In this document: positions 11,723 to 24,537 of the stretch, piece after piece | Numbering within the stretch: the stretch's first letter is position 1 | Layout of the letters: every line of letters starts with the position of its first letter | Origin: Botryotinia globosa | Taxonomy: Eukaryota > Ascomycota > Leotiomycetes > Helotiales > Sclerotiniaceae | Length of the DNA stretch: 64,000 nucleotides | Assembly: GCA_014898425.1 (NCBI GenBank) | Contig: RCSZ01000002.1 | Span: 434,001 to 498,000, forward strand | Direction of reading: 5' to 3' | Translations under genes and position numbers: made by a program | The notes under the pieces: generated by a model | Told to the model about the DNA's origin: nothing | The model's database searches: none | The model's input: only the letters and a program-made list of their open reading frames with translations

Positions 11723-14700
11723 TGGGTGAGGGTGTTAGAGTTGGGGTTGCGGTTGGGATGTAGTGGTTTGTGGGGCATGGATTGTGAGTTATGGGACAGT
11801 TGGCATTCGATGAGTTTGTATATCTATCCTGTAACTTATCAGGTAAAATTGAATTAAAGTAAAGCTTCGAGATCAAAAAACTATCTTTGGGTAGGCAGAA
11901 TGCATATACACGCTCGTACGAGGAGTACTAAACATATGCCAGGAATTTAATTTCAAGGCGGGAGTTCAAGCCGAAAATGAAGGTTTCAAAGAGAAGAAGG
12001 CAGAAAACCCACGGTTAAGTGGAAATCAACTGTTCCGAGACTATCAGGTAAGAATCAGCGAGTCCGTCGTGGTTGTAGATATACAACAAAAAGATGAAAA
12101 ATTGGATGTGGACCAATGGGAGAGAGCTGAAGAGGTGAGGGAGGAGAGAATTTGGTGGGGAGTGGAGTGGGGAGTTTTGTTGCAGATCTATCTGTAGATT
12201 TGAAGGGTGAGGGATTTGCTTTGGGGGTTGCTGGAATTGCTGGAATGACTGGAATTGGCCTGGTTTTTCTGCGGAAGTGGGGAGAGGGGAGAATGGGGAG
12301 AATGGGGAGAAAGTGGGGAGAGAGATTGTGTTGGATTCAAGGTGTGTAGAGGTTTTCTGGCTGGGTTTTGGTGGAGTGGGTGTGGGTGTAGGTTTTGGTA
12401 GGAAGGGTCTGGGTTTTGATGAAAGTAGCGAGAAAGAAATTGGAAGGGGGGTTTCTTAGGAACAGCGGACATCTCTTTGGAATCAAGTTGTGTGTGGTGG
12501 GTTTCTGGCTGGGTCTGGCTAAAATCAGTCTAGATCTCTCTTAAAGTGGCGGAAAGGGGGAGAGGGGTGGATTACGCTGAATTCAACCTGTGTGTGGCTG
12601 TTTTCTAGCTGAAGGTCGATGGAAAAGCCTGGGTCCTAGTGAAATCAGCCTAGGTCCTATCGAATGCGCCTGGATCTCGCTAGAAGTGGTTTTGAAAGTG
12701 ATGGGAAGGGGGAGAGTTCTTGAAAATAGAGGAGATGTCGTTGGAACGAGCGTCGGTTTTGCGGTTTCTGCCTGGGCTTCGCTGAAAGTGGCGAGAGGAG
12801 GAAGAGGGGATATTCACCTTTGAAATGGAGAATGCTCTTGCTGAATCCAACCTTTGTGTGGCAATTTTCGTCTGGACTTCGCTGAAATGCCTAGGTCCCT
12901 TCGAAAGTGGTGAGAAAGGGGAGAGGGGACACGTCTCCTTGGATTTGGCATGGGCTTCGCTGTTTCCGCCCAGATCTCGCGGAATTCCACCTGTGCGTGG
13001 CGGTTTCCGGCTGCATCTTGCTGAAATCAACCTTGTGTGTTCCTGTTTTCGCCTATGGCCCATTGGAATGAGCCTGAGTTGGATTTCGCTATTTTGAAAG
13101 GGTTGTAGGGGGGGGTTCATTTTGATCTTGACGATCTTAATACTGATATTAAGGTTCAGCTCGATGATCGTCAAGAATAATAAAGAAACTTGAGAAGTAG
13201 CACAGTAATTTACGCGTTTCTGCGAATTTACGAACTTGTGGGGAAGGGTTGGGGCGGGGAATGAGATGGTGTTAGCTTTTATGAGCGAAAGAGGTGGTGT
13301 GGTGATGTGGTGTGAATCTTATTGTTAGTGGGTAAGAATCTTGGGTATTTTTGTCATGAGGGAGTTGTTGCTGTTGTTGATATCATTATTGTCGTTGCTG
13401 TTGCGGTTTAAACTCGATCATCATAAATGGTGAGATACACACTTAAGCTACGAGGTTTGACAACTCATCGAACGTAAATTATTGAACTTTTCCACATATA
13501 CTAATCAGCGGCATTTCCGAATGAAGGAATCACATGGTATTCTGCCTGTGTTCAATTGTTGCGGGTAAGGATTCTTGTCTTGAGGAGGGGGTGTGATTTA
13601 TATACCTACTCAAGATTGTTTTTCTATATTCTTTCTGTTTCCGACTGATGAGTGAATTCCTGTCCTTGTTTCTTACCATCTATTCACTTATTGACGCTGG
13701 AACTCTTGAGTGTATAGATGAAAAAGCACTATGTGATTCAGTGAAATATCTAGGTAGGAGATATGAGATAGTGGGGGTAAGAGAAGGGATGGGTAAGCTA
13801 GAGTATCTCAAATTCACTCATACATATACGATCCTCCATGCGAACGTCCCGCCAGAATTGCACAAGGACAATAGGTATTTATAAGACTCAAACTCATAAC
13901 CAAAAAGTACAAGAATCTGCTGCTCAGTTGGAATTCTCTGCAAGGTGATGCCTTGATTCTTCTTAGAGTCTTGAGATGAGACGAAGATTCAAGCTTGCGA
14001 TGGGTATAAGGTAGGTCGGGGATAATAAATGATAGATGATGGAAAGGAGATAATAACAGCATAAACGATATTAATAATATCAATGATGTATTTTCATCAA
14101 AATCAAGATTGCAACAACATTATTCATACACCCGCTGTCATCAAATCCCACCAATCCATAAGCATTTATACTACCAACTAGGTACATGTACAACCGCACA
14201 ACTACACAGTCTCCCAAAGACCCTCTCAATTTCTATATTTCTCCTCCCTCGGAGGGATGACTGAGCTTTTCATCACTTTCTTGGTCCCTCATGCCTGTTT
14301 ATCTGCAAGTTCTCTACACTTGAAGAAAAGAAAAGGGTTCGGATAGCAGATGAGCGGGGGAATTATATACACCCCCTTTCTCTCCTTCTGTTCTCGCTTC
14401 TTGCGTTATTTTCCCCTTGTTATACTGTTAAGTACCTATGAAGAAGCTGGAGATATGCATCCTATCGGAAATCACATAGGAAACTGAGATGGAGAATAAC
14501 AATTCCCTTGAAAAAATCATTGATACTCCCACATGATACACAATAAATTCCTTTCCTCTTGTCTTCTGACATCCTCTACAGCGAATAGATTTTTGAGTGC
14601 GTGGATTTGATCCGGGAGAGATATTCTATAGATACCTAGGTGCATGCGTGCCGTACAAATCCATCGAATATTCCAACCCTTCAATTCTCTCAATACATTA

Positions 14701-15434
14701 TAAAATCATAACAGCTTCCCATAACAAAATATCTCATATCCCATATCCCATACCCCCCAAGCCATCTTCGGCGATACCAAAACATTCAGTCCTCAGCCCT
14801 GAATCTTCAATCCTTGATATTATAACATGAACATAAAAATCTACTCCACGATCAATCTCCTTACAACACAATGGAAAACTTCAATACATAATCTTATTTA
14901 TTACCTCATTCTCTATTCCTTCTCGAGACATGAAGTTGTGAGCTCGATAAATTCTCGGAAAGGATTTGGAACTTCGGTTGAGGTTGTCGTGGGGATTTGT
15001 GGTATGTGGGATGTGTGATGGATGAATCGATGAAAGGTATGGTGTTATGATATGAGTATCTGAGACGGACGATGATATGTGCAATAAAATATTTGAAAGA
15101 AATAAAGCTTAGGACAGCTTGTACAGGACCATCATTAACAGCAGAAAAATCATTATAGAGCAAATTGGTTTACGTCTTTGCTTGATAGCTCCTCAACATC
15201 GGTGTGCAATCAAAACCAGGTTGACAACTCATGCAAACGATGGATAAACTCGGAACAGAATAACAACTTCGTCATCTGAAAAAGATAATAGCTTCTCACT
15301 CAAAGATTGAAAAATCAGATAGAAAAATAGGTAAATTGACCTCATCAACACCAAAAAGCTATCATCCCTAGAAGACTCCGAAGCGACCTTTCATAACCCA
15401 GACACCTGACCTAACTAGATATCACTTTTCCCAT
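11723..15434. other. 3.7 kb non-coding interval with degenerate repeat field
   Basis: No coding sequence with recognisable features on either strand. The left part is purine-rich and holds a degenerate repeat field (about 12280-13110). The right part is ordinary AT-rich intergenic DNA up to the stop of the scytalone dehydratase. Frames such as 13648-13884 lack any support beyond length. Confidence 0.55.
12280..13110. repeat. degenerate long-period tandem repeat field
   Basis: Starts with GGGGAGAATGGGGAGA units. A core motif like CTGAATTCAACCTGTGTGTGGC then GTTTTC-CTGG recurs at about 12337, 12480, 12577, 12838, 12980 and 13021. A second motif like CTGAAAGTGGCGAGAGGGG recurs between them (about 12420, 12541, 12789, 12901). 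Spacing is irregular (about 40-260 bp). I read this as an old, diverged tandem array, not a gene. Confidence 0.6.
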
Positions 15435-16064
15435 TTACTTTTTGTAACTTCCCTTGAAAACCCTCAAGAAATCATTCTCTCCATCACCCTCGTTCCATCT
15501 CACAAGTGGTTTTAATCCCGCGAATTTCCAAACGCCATTAACCTTCCTATAGTAATGTTCATTGGTGGCATGACTATGACCCTTCAACTTGATCTCCTTC
15601 AAATCCGCATCTTTATACACTTGATGACCAGCTCTCAATTGATGATGACCAATAACGTAATCGTCTGAGATTTTTTCCCAGCGGGTAGCACCGAGGAGAT
15701 GTTGGGTCTTGACGCAAGGATCGCCGAGGAAATCATCATCGGTTACCATGGCCATGAATTGGGAAGCGGGCATGGCATCCCAGCGGGCTTTGCCAATGGT
15801 AGTGTAGTCTACCAGGAGCTCGGGTGCGATGATGGACTCGAGTCTTTTCCAGTCCTGTGGGAGTGTTAGGAGATGTGGGAGAATTGGGAGGGAGGAAGTT
15901 TGGGGTTGGGTTACCTTTGCATCGTAGCTGTCACCCCAGTCGAAGACTAATGCTGTGAGGTCGAGGTAATCTATATCTTATTAGCATTATCCTTATCATC
16001 AATTTATTGTCCGAAGACAAAGTATAAAATGCTTACCCTCGAATGAAATTCTGCCTTGAGCCAT
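15435..16064 (-). CDS. scd1: scytalone dehydratase (DHN-melanin)
   Basis: Cofactor-free dehydratase converting scytalone to 1,3,8-trihydroxynaphthalene and vermelone to 1,8-DHN. Exons on the minus strand are 16064-16037, 15970-15915 and 15854-15435. They give 167 residues, close to the 172 of the Magnaporthe enzyme. Residues corresponding to its active site are kept: Tyr25, Asp26, Tyr45, His80, His105 and Asn126. The Ser129 equivalent is Ala124. Conserved blocks include DWGDSYDAKDW, QHLLGATRWEK, GHHQLRAGHQ and GVWKFAGLKP. It is divergently arranged with the naphthol reductase at 17560 and is part of the melanin locus. The small first exon (28 bp) is inferred from the splice consensus and the homologous N-terminus. 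Confidence 0.95.
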
Positions 16065-17559
16065 ATTGATTGAGTATGTGTTGTTTATAGAGACAGAAAT
16101 CGATGTAAATATGAAGACGAGTGTGAATAGAATGTCAAAAGGAAAATCGAAAGGGCAACGACGACTTCCACATCATATATGTACACTACTAGAGCTAACG
16201 ATCCAAGCATGAGCTACCTTGAGCTTGAGCTTCGCGCCGCTTCGATTCTTCGCGGCCTCGCTCTTTGGTGAGATTCCTGAGCCCGAGTCCGGCTGCTTGT
16301 ACAACCTCCGGGACGAGTATGCACGCCATGACCCCCCCGGTACCTTTTTTTCCAATGGATACAATAAACATTATCCTAGTGATAGTGTGGTAGAATGCTG
16401 TCAATACCGAATATTGTTCGGACTTCCTCCAGTTTTTGGACGGATCTGAAACAACTAAAGCGAACTGTAGAGGAATTTGTTGTTTCTCATCACATCGCAA
16501 CAATGGTTGGCTCCGTAAACCAAGGCTGGAATGGTGATGATGAAGTTGATGACGATGAGATTAGTCCGGACTTTCCTGGGATCGTGTTACTGCATGTTGT
16601 GTTCTGGCTGCATCTCGCAATCGCCCTTGATCTTGTTTCATGGTGAATGGCTACTGTTCTGCTGTTAGATCTGTCAAACTGAATCATGAAGTTATCAATG
16701 TTGATCCAAAGACAAGGGTTCAGGTGGGGAGTGACCTCAATGTGGGGATGTTTCAACCCTAAAGATAGTAGTCAATAGCCTAGCCAAAGCGGCCCTCACT
16801 CATTGCATGTAATAGTATCGCCCAACAACTTTGACAATTTCTCGTATTAATTGGGAAATATTTCCCGTTCACCAAACTCAGTGGGATTTAGATCAGATGA
16901 TTAAAGACCTGAAAGTAGAATAAAACTTCTCGAGGAAGAAAGGATCCAGCCTCCATGCGTCATATGATTGGTAGATGATCAGACCTTCAGCTTGCAAAGC
17001 CTTCGCTTACCTGGCTAACCTAGTGAGTGAGCGGACTACACTTGATCCTACTACCAAAATCCGTGCATTGCCGTGCGGAGAATTGTTGAAACATATTATC
17101 AACAATTATCATGAATATAAATTGGGGAATTTATAAATTGTAGAGTTATGATTGTTTGGAGTTCGCGAGTTATTGGGCCCTGCCTTTGGTTGATACCTTA
17201 TCGGGTAATAGTGATGATCTGTAATTCGCACTTTTCTTATTCTCATCAGCGATTCATCGCATCGGAATTGCATGGGTGTCAGTATACACAAGAATTTCTA
17301 ACTGCACGAGCACTGCCTATGGATGGAATGGAAGCCTCGAAAGCCTCGCCGCGTTCTTATGTACGTCCGAAGACCGAGAGGTCCGAGGAGCTGTCGTGGC
17401 CGGGTTTGTCCAGTGATATAAAATGATCGTTGCCCAATTCAATATGCAACTTCATTTATCGTTCCACGCTTTATATCGCTGTATAATTTTTCTTGCACCT
17501 TTCGTACTTTCATATCATATACCCATTCTTACGTTACGTTAAACATCTATAAAAACGTA
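16065..17559. promoter_or_regulatory. divergent intergenic region between scd1 and the naphthol reductase gene
   Basis: 1.5 kb with no supported gene. It probably holds both promoters. A TATAAAA at 17417-17423 lies 137 bp before the reductase start. The rest shows no repeat or motif that I can interpret. Confidence 0.45.
17417..17423 (+). promoter_or_regulatory. candidate TATA box of the reductase gene
   Basis: TATAAAA is followed by a pyrimidine-rich stretch (TTCATTTATCGTTCC and CTTTCATATC) before the ATG at 17560, as is usual for a strongly expressed fungal gene. Assigned from motif and spacing only. Confidence 0.4.
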
Positions 17560-18460
17560 ATGTCTGTATCACCAGCACCATTCAAGACTCTTGAGGGAAA
17601 GGTCGCCCTCGTAACAGGTTCCGGTCGTGGAATTGGTCGGGGTATCGCTCTTGAGCTTGCTGCACGCGGTGCAAGCGTTGTTATCAATTATGCCAACTCT
17701 GCCGGACCAGCTGAAAAGGTTGTCAAGGAAATTGAGGCACTCGGTAGCAAGGGATTTGCTATCAAAGCCGATGTCTCCAAGGTCCCAGAAGTTAGACGTT
17801 TGTTCGAGGAGGCTAAGGCACATTTCGGTAAGCTCAATATTGTTATGAGCAATTCGGGCACCGAAATCTTTAAGGAGGAGGAAGATGTTACCGAAGAGGA
17901 TTACGACAGAGTTTTCGGCCTTAACACCAGAGCTCAATTCTTTGTCGCTCAACAAGCTCTTATCCACCTCGAGGAATACGGAAGAATTGTTTTGATGTCC
18001 TCTATCGCTGCCAATATGTCTGGTGTACCAAACCATGCTTTGTACGCTGGAAGTAAGGCGGCCGTCGAAGGTTTCGTCAGATCTTTTGCCAAGGACTGTG
18101 GTAAAAAGAAGATTACATGCAACGGTATTGCTCCCGGTGGAATCAAAACCGATATGTACGAGCAGTAAGTTTTTCCAAAGCCTAGCATCAAGGAACAACG
18201 CTAACACAGAAATAGAAATGCATGGCATTACGTTCCAGGTGGATTTGAAGGCATGGATGTAGATATCATTGATAAGGGACTTGCTTCCGTATGCTCACTT
18301 GGACGTGTCGGTGTCCCACAAGATATCGGAAGAGTCGTATCATTCTTGGCAGGCCCTGAGTCTGAATGGGTCAATGGTAAGGTCTATCAAAAAATAAAAT
18401 TATTCGTGTTACTAACATTATGTAGGACAAATTCTTCAACTCAATGGTGGTGGAAAGTAA
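17560..18460 (+). CDS. brn2: hydroxynaphthalene reductase (short-chain dehydrogenase, DHN-melanin)
   Basis: NADPH-dependent reductase of tetra- or trihydroxynaphthalene in DHN-melanin synthesis. Exons 17560-18164, 18216-18376 and 18426-18460 give 266 residues. The SDR cofactor motif TGSGRGIGRG lies near residues 20-29 and NYANS near 45. The catalytic Ser is in LMSSIA, and Tyr and Lys are in YAGSK. IAPGGIKTDMY and the tail QILQLNGGG match the 1,3,8-THN/1,4,6,8-T4HN reductase group. Its neighbours are scd1 (divergent) and a zinc-cluster regulator (convergent). Botrytis carries two such reductases, brn1 and brn2. I assign brn2 because I recall it as the cluster-linked copy, so the number is less certain than the family. 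Confidence 0.88.
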
Positions 18461-18671
18461 AGTAATAATATCGCGTGGATCTCAAGTCGATGGAGTTACG
18501 TATCATGAATTGTCGGTTCTTTGCAGGAGTATCTCGTCCGGTTTATAGACGATAAAATTCTGGGGATATATAGCACATACGGAAAATATAATAACATCGC
18601 TAAATATTATTTTGGTCCTGTGATGATTGATGCAGTTCTCGTATTTCCGTGTGTGAGAGTACTTAAATGAA

Positions 18672-20757
18672 TTAATTTAGCCATATATGCATTCCAGGTT
18701 CATTTCTGACATCACATCCACTACACACAATATGAGTTAGTACACACTTTAAGGGTGAGTTTTTCACGATCTTTGTGACAAAGTGAGGCAACGTACTCCA
18801 GAATACTTCTTGTCCAATATCGGCCCTTGCCCAAGTCTCTTCTATAAGTATTAACGCTTTCGTCATAGGCTTCGCAGGTAAAGATAGTTTGAACTCTTGG
18901 AAGCGAGTAATGATGAACCGGCGAGCTGCCGCAATATCCACTTCAAAATTAGTGATGCTACTGGAAATTGCTGCACTACTCAAGGTGGAACTATGTCTGT
19001 AACCAGGTCCCTCAAATTGATTTGCTCCGAACGGTGTATCGGTAGAAAAGGCGTTCATTGATGCTGTAGAGAATTTAAGTTCACTTGCCGCAACAATCAT
19101 AATAATAGGCTGAAGACATTGGGTACCAGATGTTGACGGTATTTTCTCGAGAAGAGATGTTGCATGTAGCGCAAGCGATATCAAAAATTCTTCGACAGAA
19201 TGCGAAACTGGCAAGGACAATATCTCTTGAGAGTCAGGCTGTCGATTTAAGTAGATTGAAGGAAATACACGATATATCTCCAGGAGAGCAGCACATCGAT
19301 ATGCTTCCGCTAGCAAGATGTACTGCCTAACGGGCGTATTCTCGTCACCGGCATCGACAAGTTCGGTTTCGGTTGGTAGATTTACTGCCAGTAGTTTTTC
19401 TTCCAAATGCCGTGCTCTGTTAGTCCACTCGATGCTAGCAAAGACAGTTGATTCAAGAGGTATAGAATCGAAATCAAAGAAGGGATCACTGAGAGGAACA
19501 TTTGGAATTGGACTGAATGTTGACTTTCGATAAGAGCGAATCAGCCTTCCGACCTGAGCGAATAATCGCTGAATCTTTGGCGCTACTCCAGTCCAGGGAT
19601 GAGGAAATATCTGGTGGTCTGTATTTGGAGCGGTTGCGATTTCTACTAGGGTACTGTTCTCCTCTAGCATGGCGATATTTTCCTCGTCTTCAACAAACCC
19701 AGCCAATAAATCCCAGTACAAAATACACTGCTGAAAAAACTCATTTTGTCGGCGCACTTTGTTATCTGGATTTGCACCTTGTCGTGATAGGCGTTGCTTG
19801 TACAATCTCTTGGCTGTCTTCAGATGTGCTAGACCTAAATCTCGAGGATTGTGCCAGGCTGTAGTTTGACCGACTAAAAGCACGGTCAAGAGAGTCTTGT
19901 CAATATTATCATGAGATTCAACCCCAGCACGGTTCGATTGATATAAGCACTTGAATGTCTCTCGTTGCATTTGAGCTCCGACAACGGACATGCGTGGGAA
20001 GTCATGGGAAAGATAAGCAGCAGCCATGCTCTGAATAGCGTAGTATATTTGTGCTGAGTCGTCCCAGAGTTGGCCAACGGTAGACCGAAACGGATTAAAA
20101 ATGCCATCAAATGAGGAGAATATTACACAGATATATCTAAAATAGTACTCCACAAGCATGGTTGGAAGATGAACGAGAAACTCAGGTACAGTCGAGGTGC
20201 TCAGTTGATACCGAATGGCGGAAAGACTGTCAGGGAAATTTGGCGTGGTCAATCTCCGAACATTAGTCCCAGGGCTCTGTACAGATCCATTTTGGCTTCC
20301 CTCACAGTATTCGGCATGTTCAACAATCTCGGAATCATCTTCTTTTGTGTTGGATTCCGGCAACCCTCCACCAGGCATTTGGTCAACGGCAGATTTCAAA
20401 ACGAGGTCCAATTGTCTCTTGAGAGCTTTCGCTGATGATGGTAGCGGCCTATCATTATTCTCGACAAGAATCTTCTCGTGCTTTGTCGACCAAACTAGTC
20501 GTTGTGAAGCATAGCAACACTCTGCTTTTCTTTTGACGCATTGAAGGCAATGCGGCTTCTTCTCATCAGATTTCAACTACCTCCATGTCATTACTCAAGT
20601 TATTATGTTCCTGACAAGCGAATCTTACACGTTTGGTCTTGCATCTTTGACAGCCCTGTCGAGATTTCGGGGCTCGACGAGCATTGGTCACATTTACCTG
20701 ACCTACAATTGAAGAAGATAGAGTGCTTGAAACCTCTGAAGTGGAGGGAATATCCAT
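18672..20757 (-). CDS. Zn2Cys6 transcription factor with an altered zinc cluster
   Basis: Fungal binuclear zinc-cluster regulator. Exon 1 (20757-20629) and exon 2 (20576-18672), split by a 52 bp intron inside the zinc cluster, give 677 residues. The cluster has Cys36, Cys39, Cys53, Cys56 and Cys63, but position 46 is Ser (codon TCT) where the third Cys is expected (CX2CX6-S-X6CX2CX6C). The linker and middle homology region look normal: YCEGSQ, LVHLPTMLVEYYFRYICVIFSSFDG, DDSAQIYYAIQSMAAAYLS. The rest is open and uninterrupted for 634 codons. It sits between the melanin reductase and a second zinc-cluster gene, so it probably belongs to the ZTF-type regulators of conidial melanin. The exact C-terminal exon end could differ if a late intron was missed. 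Confidence 0.85.
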
Positions 20758-22009
20758 CGCGGTACGTAATAATCTTGTTGGGGAACAGTTGAAACTCGAT
20801 TGGCATCAACCAACACTCTGCCTAGGTAAGTATTGTCAATAGCAAAATGGATTTGAATATCAAGAAAATGTAAACAAATCATTGAGGACCTCAGGAACAT
20901 GATTCAGAGTGGGGAAAATATGCCAAGTTACACGTGACTCCACCAACTTGAATCATGTTACTTTTGAGAGGATCAATTATAGTTTGAGTTTGTTTTCATC
21001 AACAATGTAACAGATATTGCACTCGAGTAGAGTTTTCTCAATGCTACAAGGCTATTTCTTTTAAGCAAAAGAGATGAAACAAGGAAGAAAGTGTAGGAAA
21101 TTGTAGGAAATTCTCAAGTGTATTCACGTGATATTAAAGCCCTCGGATATATCTAGGACTACTTGAGTAGGTAGGACTACGCGGCAAGAAGGTTGGCTGC
21201 ATTGACGATGTGTGTTCTGTTCTTATTCCATTCAAACTCACAACCCGTGCGAGATGGATTGACGTTTAATATTCCGATCACTTCAAGAGCGTTCCTCTAA
21301 AGGCATAGTTGTCACATTTCACGGACTTTCAAATGGAGTTGTGGGTCCATGTGATATCTAGTTCCAACTATCTCAAAGTCACCGTCATCAACTGGCCCAG
21401 ATATCCCTGGTGTTTGGGGCGTTGAAGAAGAATCATTTTTACTTCAAGGTCAATTGTCGTCAACTCCTTCATCATTCTAGAAGTTCTATTGATGTTCCAA
21501 TGTTCTGCAAAGGTCCCGGCGTTGGTCTTTATCTGGATTAAGAGCTAAAATTGCTAAAATTTGAAACATCTCTCGATTCGAAACAAGTCTTCAGACAGAT
21601 AAGGGTTAACTTTATCATCGGATGATGTCTGTGAGGACTACGTTTCTGTCTCATATGAGGTTGAGATCTTGTGTGGTTGGCTCATGGTGACCACCTTACT
21701 GATACTCGTCTGTCATCTTCTACCCATAACCTTGGATGGTCATGCGGCAGGTTATATTGCTATTCTTTGAAGAACTGCCATACTTCTTTTATTGACGGAT
21801 AGGGCGAAACAACTGATGTAATTCTATAAAAATGGATTAGACTCTTGGCGGTCGCAGCATATCAGCTCGCAATACAATTATCAAACTTATTTATTAACTA
21901 ACTGTCATTACCTCGCATCATATTTGCACCGTAAAGGGGAATCATTGCGAATGGTGGAATTTTGATAGCTCTTTAAGTCCAGGTTCAAATTTTCTGGCCA
22001 ACACGGGAA
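20758..22009. promoter_or_regulatory. divergent region between the two zinc-cluster genes
   Basis: 1.25 kb with no coding sequence seen. It would contain the promoters of both regulators. No clear repeated operator is visible by eye. Confidence 0.4.
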
Positions 22010-24100
22010 AACCATCCAAAGGATGCTACTTATGTAGAGTGAGGCGGATCAAGGTACGTTTTCTCTTTTCGACACTTCAGTATCATAGTATGGAGCATTG
22101 GTTTCTAATCATAATTTCAGTGCGATGAGGCTAAGCCTTCGTGCATGAAATGTCAAAAGTCAAAACGAGAATGTCCTGGTATGGTGTTGTTCCAGTACAT
22201 ATAATCTATCTCTCATTATTAATCACAATAACAGGCTATAGCGATTAGTTCGAGCTCAAACTTAGAGATCAAACCAAAATCACCAAGCGAAAGTCTTCAG
22301 CGTCTTTCGAAACTAATACTCCAACTTTCACAGTAGACTCATATAGCTACCAATTTGGCCAAAGTAAAATGAGCGACCGACGAAAAGGAGAATGAATACC
22401 TCGGACAATGGAATCATTTATAGAACTATCGATTCCATCAACGATACAACCAGGAACTCATTCTATATGTCTTCATACGCTAATTATAATTCAACAGAGC
22501 CAAGTATGCCAATATCACCAGTCTCAGACATCGAGAGTGAGCTGTCCTGGTCACCCAAAACTGTTATTCCTCGTCAATTCTCGCCCGCAATCGATCAACA
22601 AGCCACCTGCTTTTTCTTGTCTAATTTTGTTCTTCTTCCACGAGGACACACAGCGAAAGGAAATCTAGATTTCCTCATACCACTAGTATATGCCAGCTCA
22701 ACAGAAACGTCACTTGTGCTTGCTCTGAATGCTGTAGCACTCGTGGCTTTTGCGAATCAACCAAATGCTAGAAAGCTTCTACCTCTAGCTGATAAGCAAT
22801 ATGTGACGGCTTTAAATCAAATCAACAACGATCTACAAGATGTACACAAAGCAAAGGAAGATGCAACCTTGGCAGCGGTGTTCTTGTTGTCCTTCTATGA
22901 GGTAAAGTGACTTTAGATCTTGGTATTCTTTCATGCATAATGCTTACTCTCAGACCAGCAAATAAGCTCTCATTCCATGTCCCTAAGTGGATGGGAGTAT
23001 CATATCAATGGAGCTGTAGCACTAGTGAAAGTTCGAGGCAAAAGTCAGCTCGACACAAAGATTGGACGCTCTTTATTTGATGCAGTCAGAACGCATATGG
23101 TAATTCTCTGATACCGACGAATGAATGAAGCTAATTATTCGTAGACTGTCGAGTGTATCAGCCGTTCGAAGGAAGTTAACGAAGGTATCGATTGGTGGAC
23201 ATCTTTTGCATCAGAGGATAGAGTACAACATGCTGTATCAGTGCTCAATCTCAAGGTTGCAGACTTACGGGCAGAAACCCACAGAATCTGCACTCTTGTA
23301 GGACATACCACAGAAAATATCGAGAAGGTACTCAACCACATGAAGAAAGCAGAACGGATCGAAAAGGAATACGTCGACTGGTATGCCAATCTTCCTGAAG
23401 AATGGACACCCAAAGTGGCGGCTTGGGTTGATGATACAGTGGAGAAAGACTTGGAATGCACAGCTTGTCATCCAGGAAGAGTTGACGTATACGACGAGCT
23501 GTGGATGGCTACTACACACAATATTGTACGCGCCTCGAGATTATTCATCCTCACCACTATTTTGCGATGCACCGCATGGATTACTGCCGACCTCGATTAC
23601 AAACTCACACCGGAATATGTCAAAGTTTCGCGACAAGCAAGTCTATTAATTGAGGATGTCGTGTCTAGCATTCCATTTTTCTTCGGCTGGAAAGCCCCAG
23701 ATACCGAATTTCCCATAACCGAGAACTCATATTTTCCCTATGGAAGCGATAGCAAAATAAGTGGGAAGGGTGTAACGGGCGTATGGGCTATATGGCCAGT
23801 GTTTGCAGCCGCTGCATCTGATTTTGCGACTAGTTCTCAACGATTATGGCTAAGAGGACGGCTGAAATATATTGCGGAACATTTGGGAATTTGTCATGCA
23901 GAGATGTTACTCCAGGTATGTCGGGCTCTTTCCTTTCTGGCTATTTTGTTAACAATTTTCCGTAGTTACCAACTCGCTATCCCTCAACTTTCATATATAG
24001 AGATAAGGTCAAGATTGAGGACCTGAATAGAACCAAAATGGCCAGTATGGTTGGAGGAAATTATTCATCGATGTGCGTGACTCCTGCGATGAGTACATAA
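22010..24100 (+). pseudogene. second Zn2Cys6 regulator, disrupted between DNA-binding and regulatory parts
   Basis: The 5' part encodes a perfect zinc cluster (CX2CX6CX6CX2CX6C) on exons ending 22053 and 22121-22178, continuing at 22235. After CPGYSD an in-frame TAG occurs at 22246-22248. The following conserved stretch FELKLRDQTK continues the same frame to a TGA at 22393. The regulatory body is in another frame: 22392-22901, 22959-23099, 23145-23915 and 23966-24100. These join cleanly to 518 residues from an ATG at 22392, with typical fungal-specific domain features (LALNAVALVAFAN, YVTALNQINNDL, DELWMATTHNIVRASRLF). No in-frame ATG precedes the zinc cluster. The body is well preserved, so it may still be made as a protein without a DNA-binding domain, or the break is recent or a sequencing error. 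Confidence 0.7.
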
Positions 24101-24537
24101 TTTTGGATTCCCTTTGTATCAACAATTGTACACTAGAATTTCTTTCTCTGTTATTTATTACAATTTTACAATATAACTTTCTTCACTTGGAACGAAATAA
24201 GAATGACCCATTGACATATCAATACATATCAATTTCTTGCACCAATCAAAATCGGCTGATAGTTCCCGCACAAAATTGATACAAAGCGGATAACGACACG
24301 AGCGGTAAGTCGACCACCCTACTTTCGGGCCACCCCTCTTTCGGGCCACCCTTTTACACCAAAAATCACTTTTTTGGCTTATCAATATCTCTATTAATAT
24401 TGAATATAATTTAATAAAAATTTAGATTTATATAATTTAAGCTATTCTAAGCTTATACTAGAATTTTTAGAATTTTAGGATTTTTCTGGATCGATTTTTA
24501 GAGCTTCAAAATATCGATTTTTAATTTATATATAAAT

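Noticed and set aside
12188..13174. Several 60-160 codon ORFs on both strands
   Set aside because: They arise from the purine-rich repeat field, occur in all frames and have no recognisable domain.
17569..18228. 219-codon antisense ORF
   Set aside because: It is opposite the naphthol reductase coding sequence, which fully explains the region.
22235..22420. Alternative introns to bridge the stop in the second regulator
   Set aside because: Acceptors at 22246-22268 and a candidate intron from GTAAAATG to TTATAG were tested by frame; each leads to another stop or the wrong frame.
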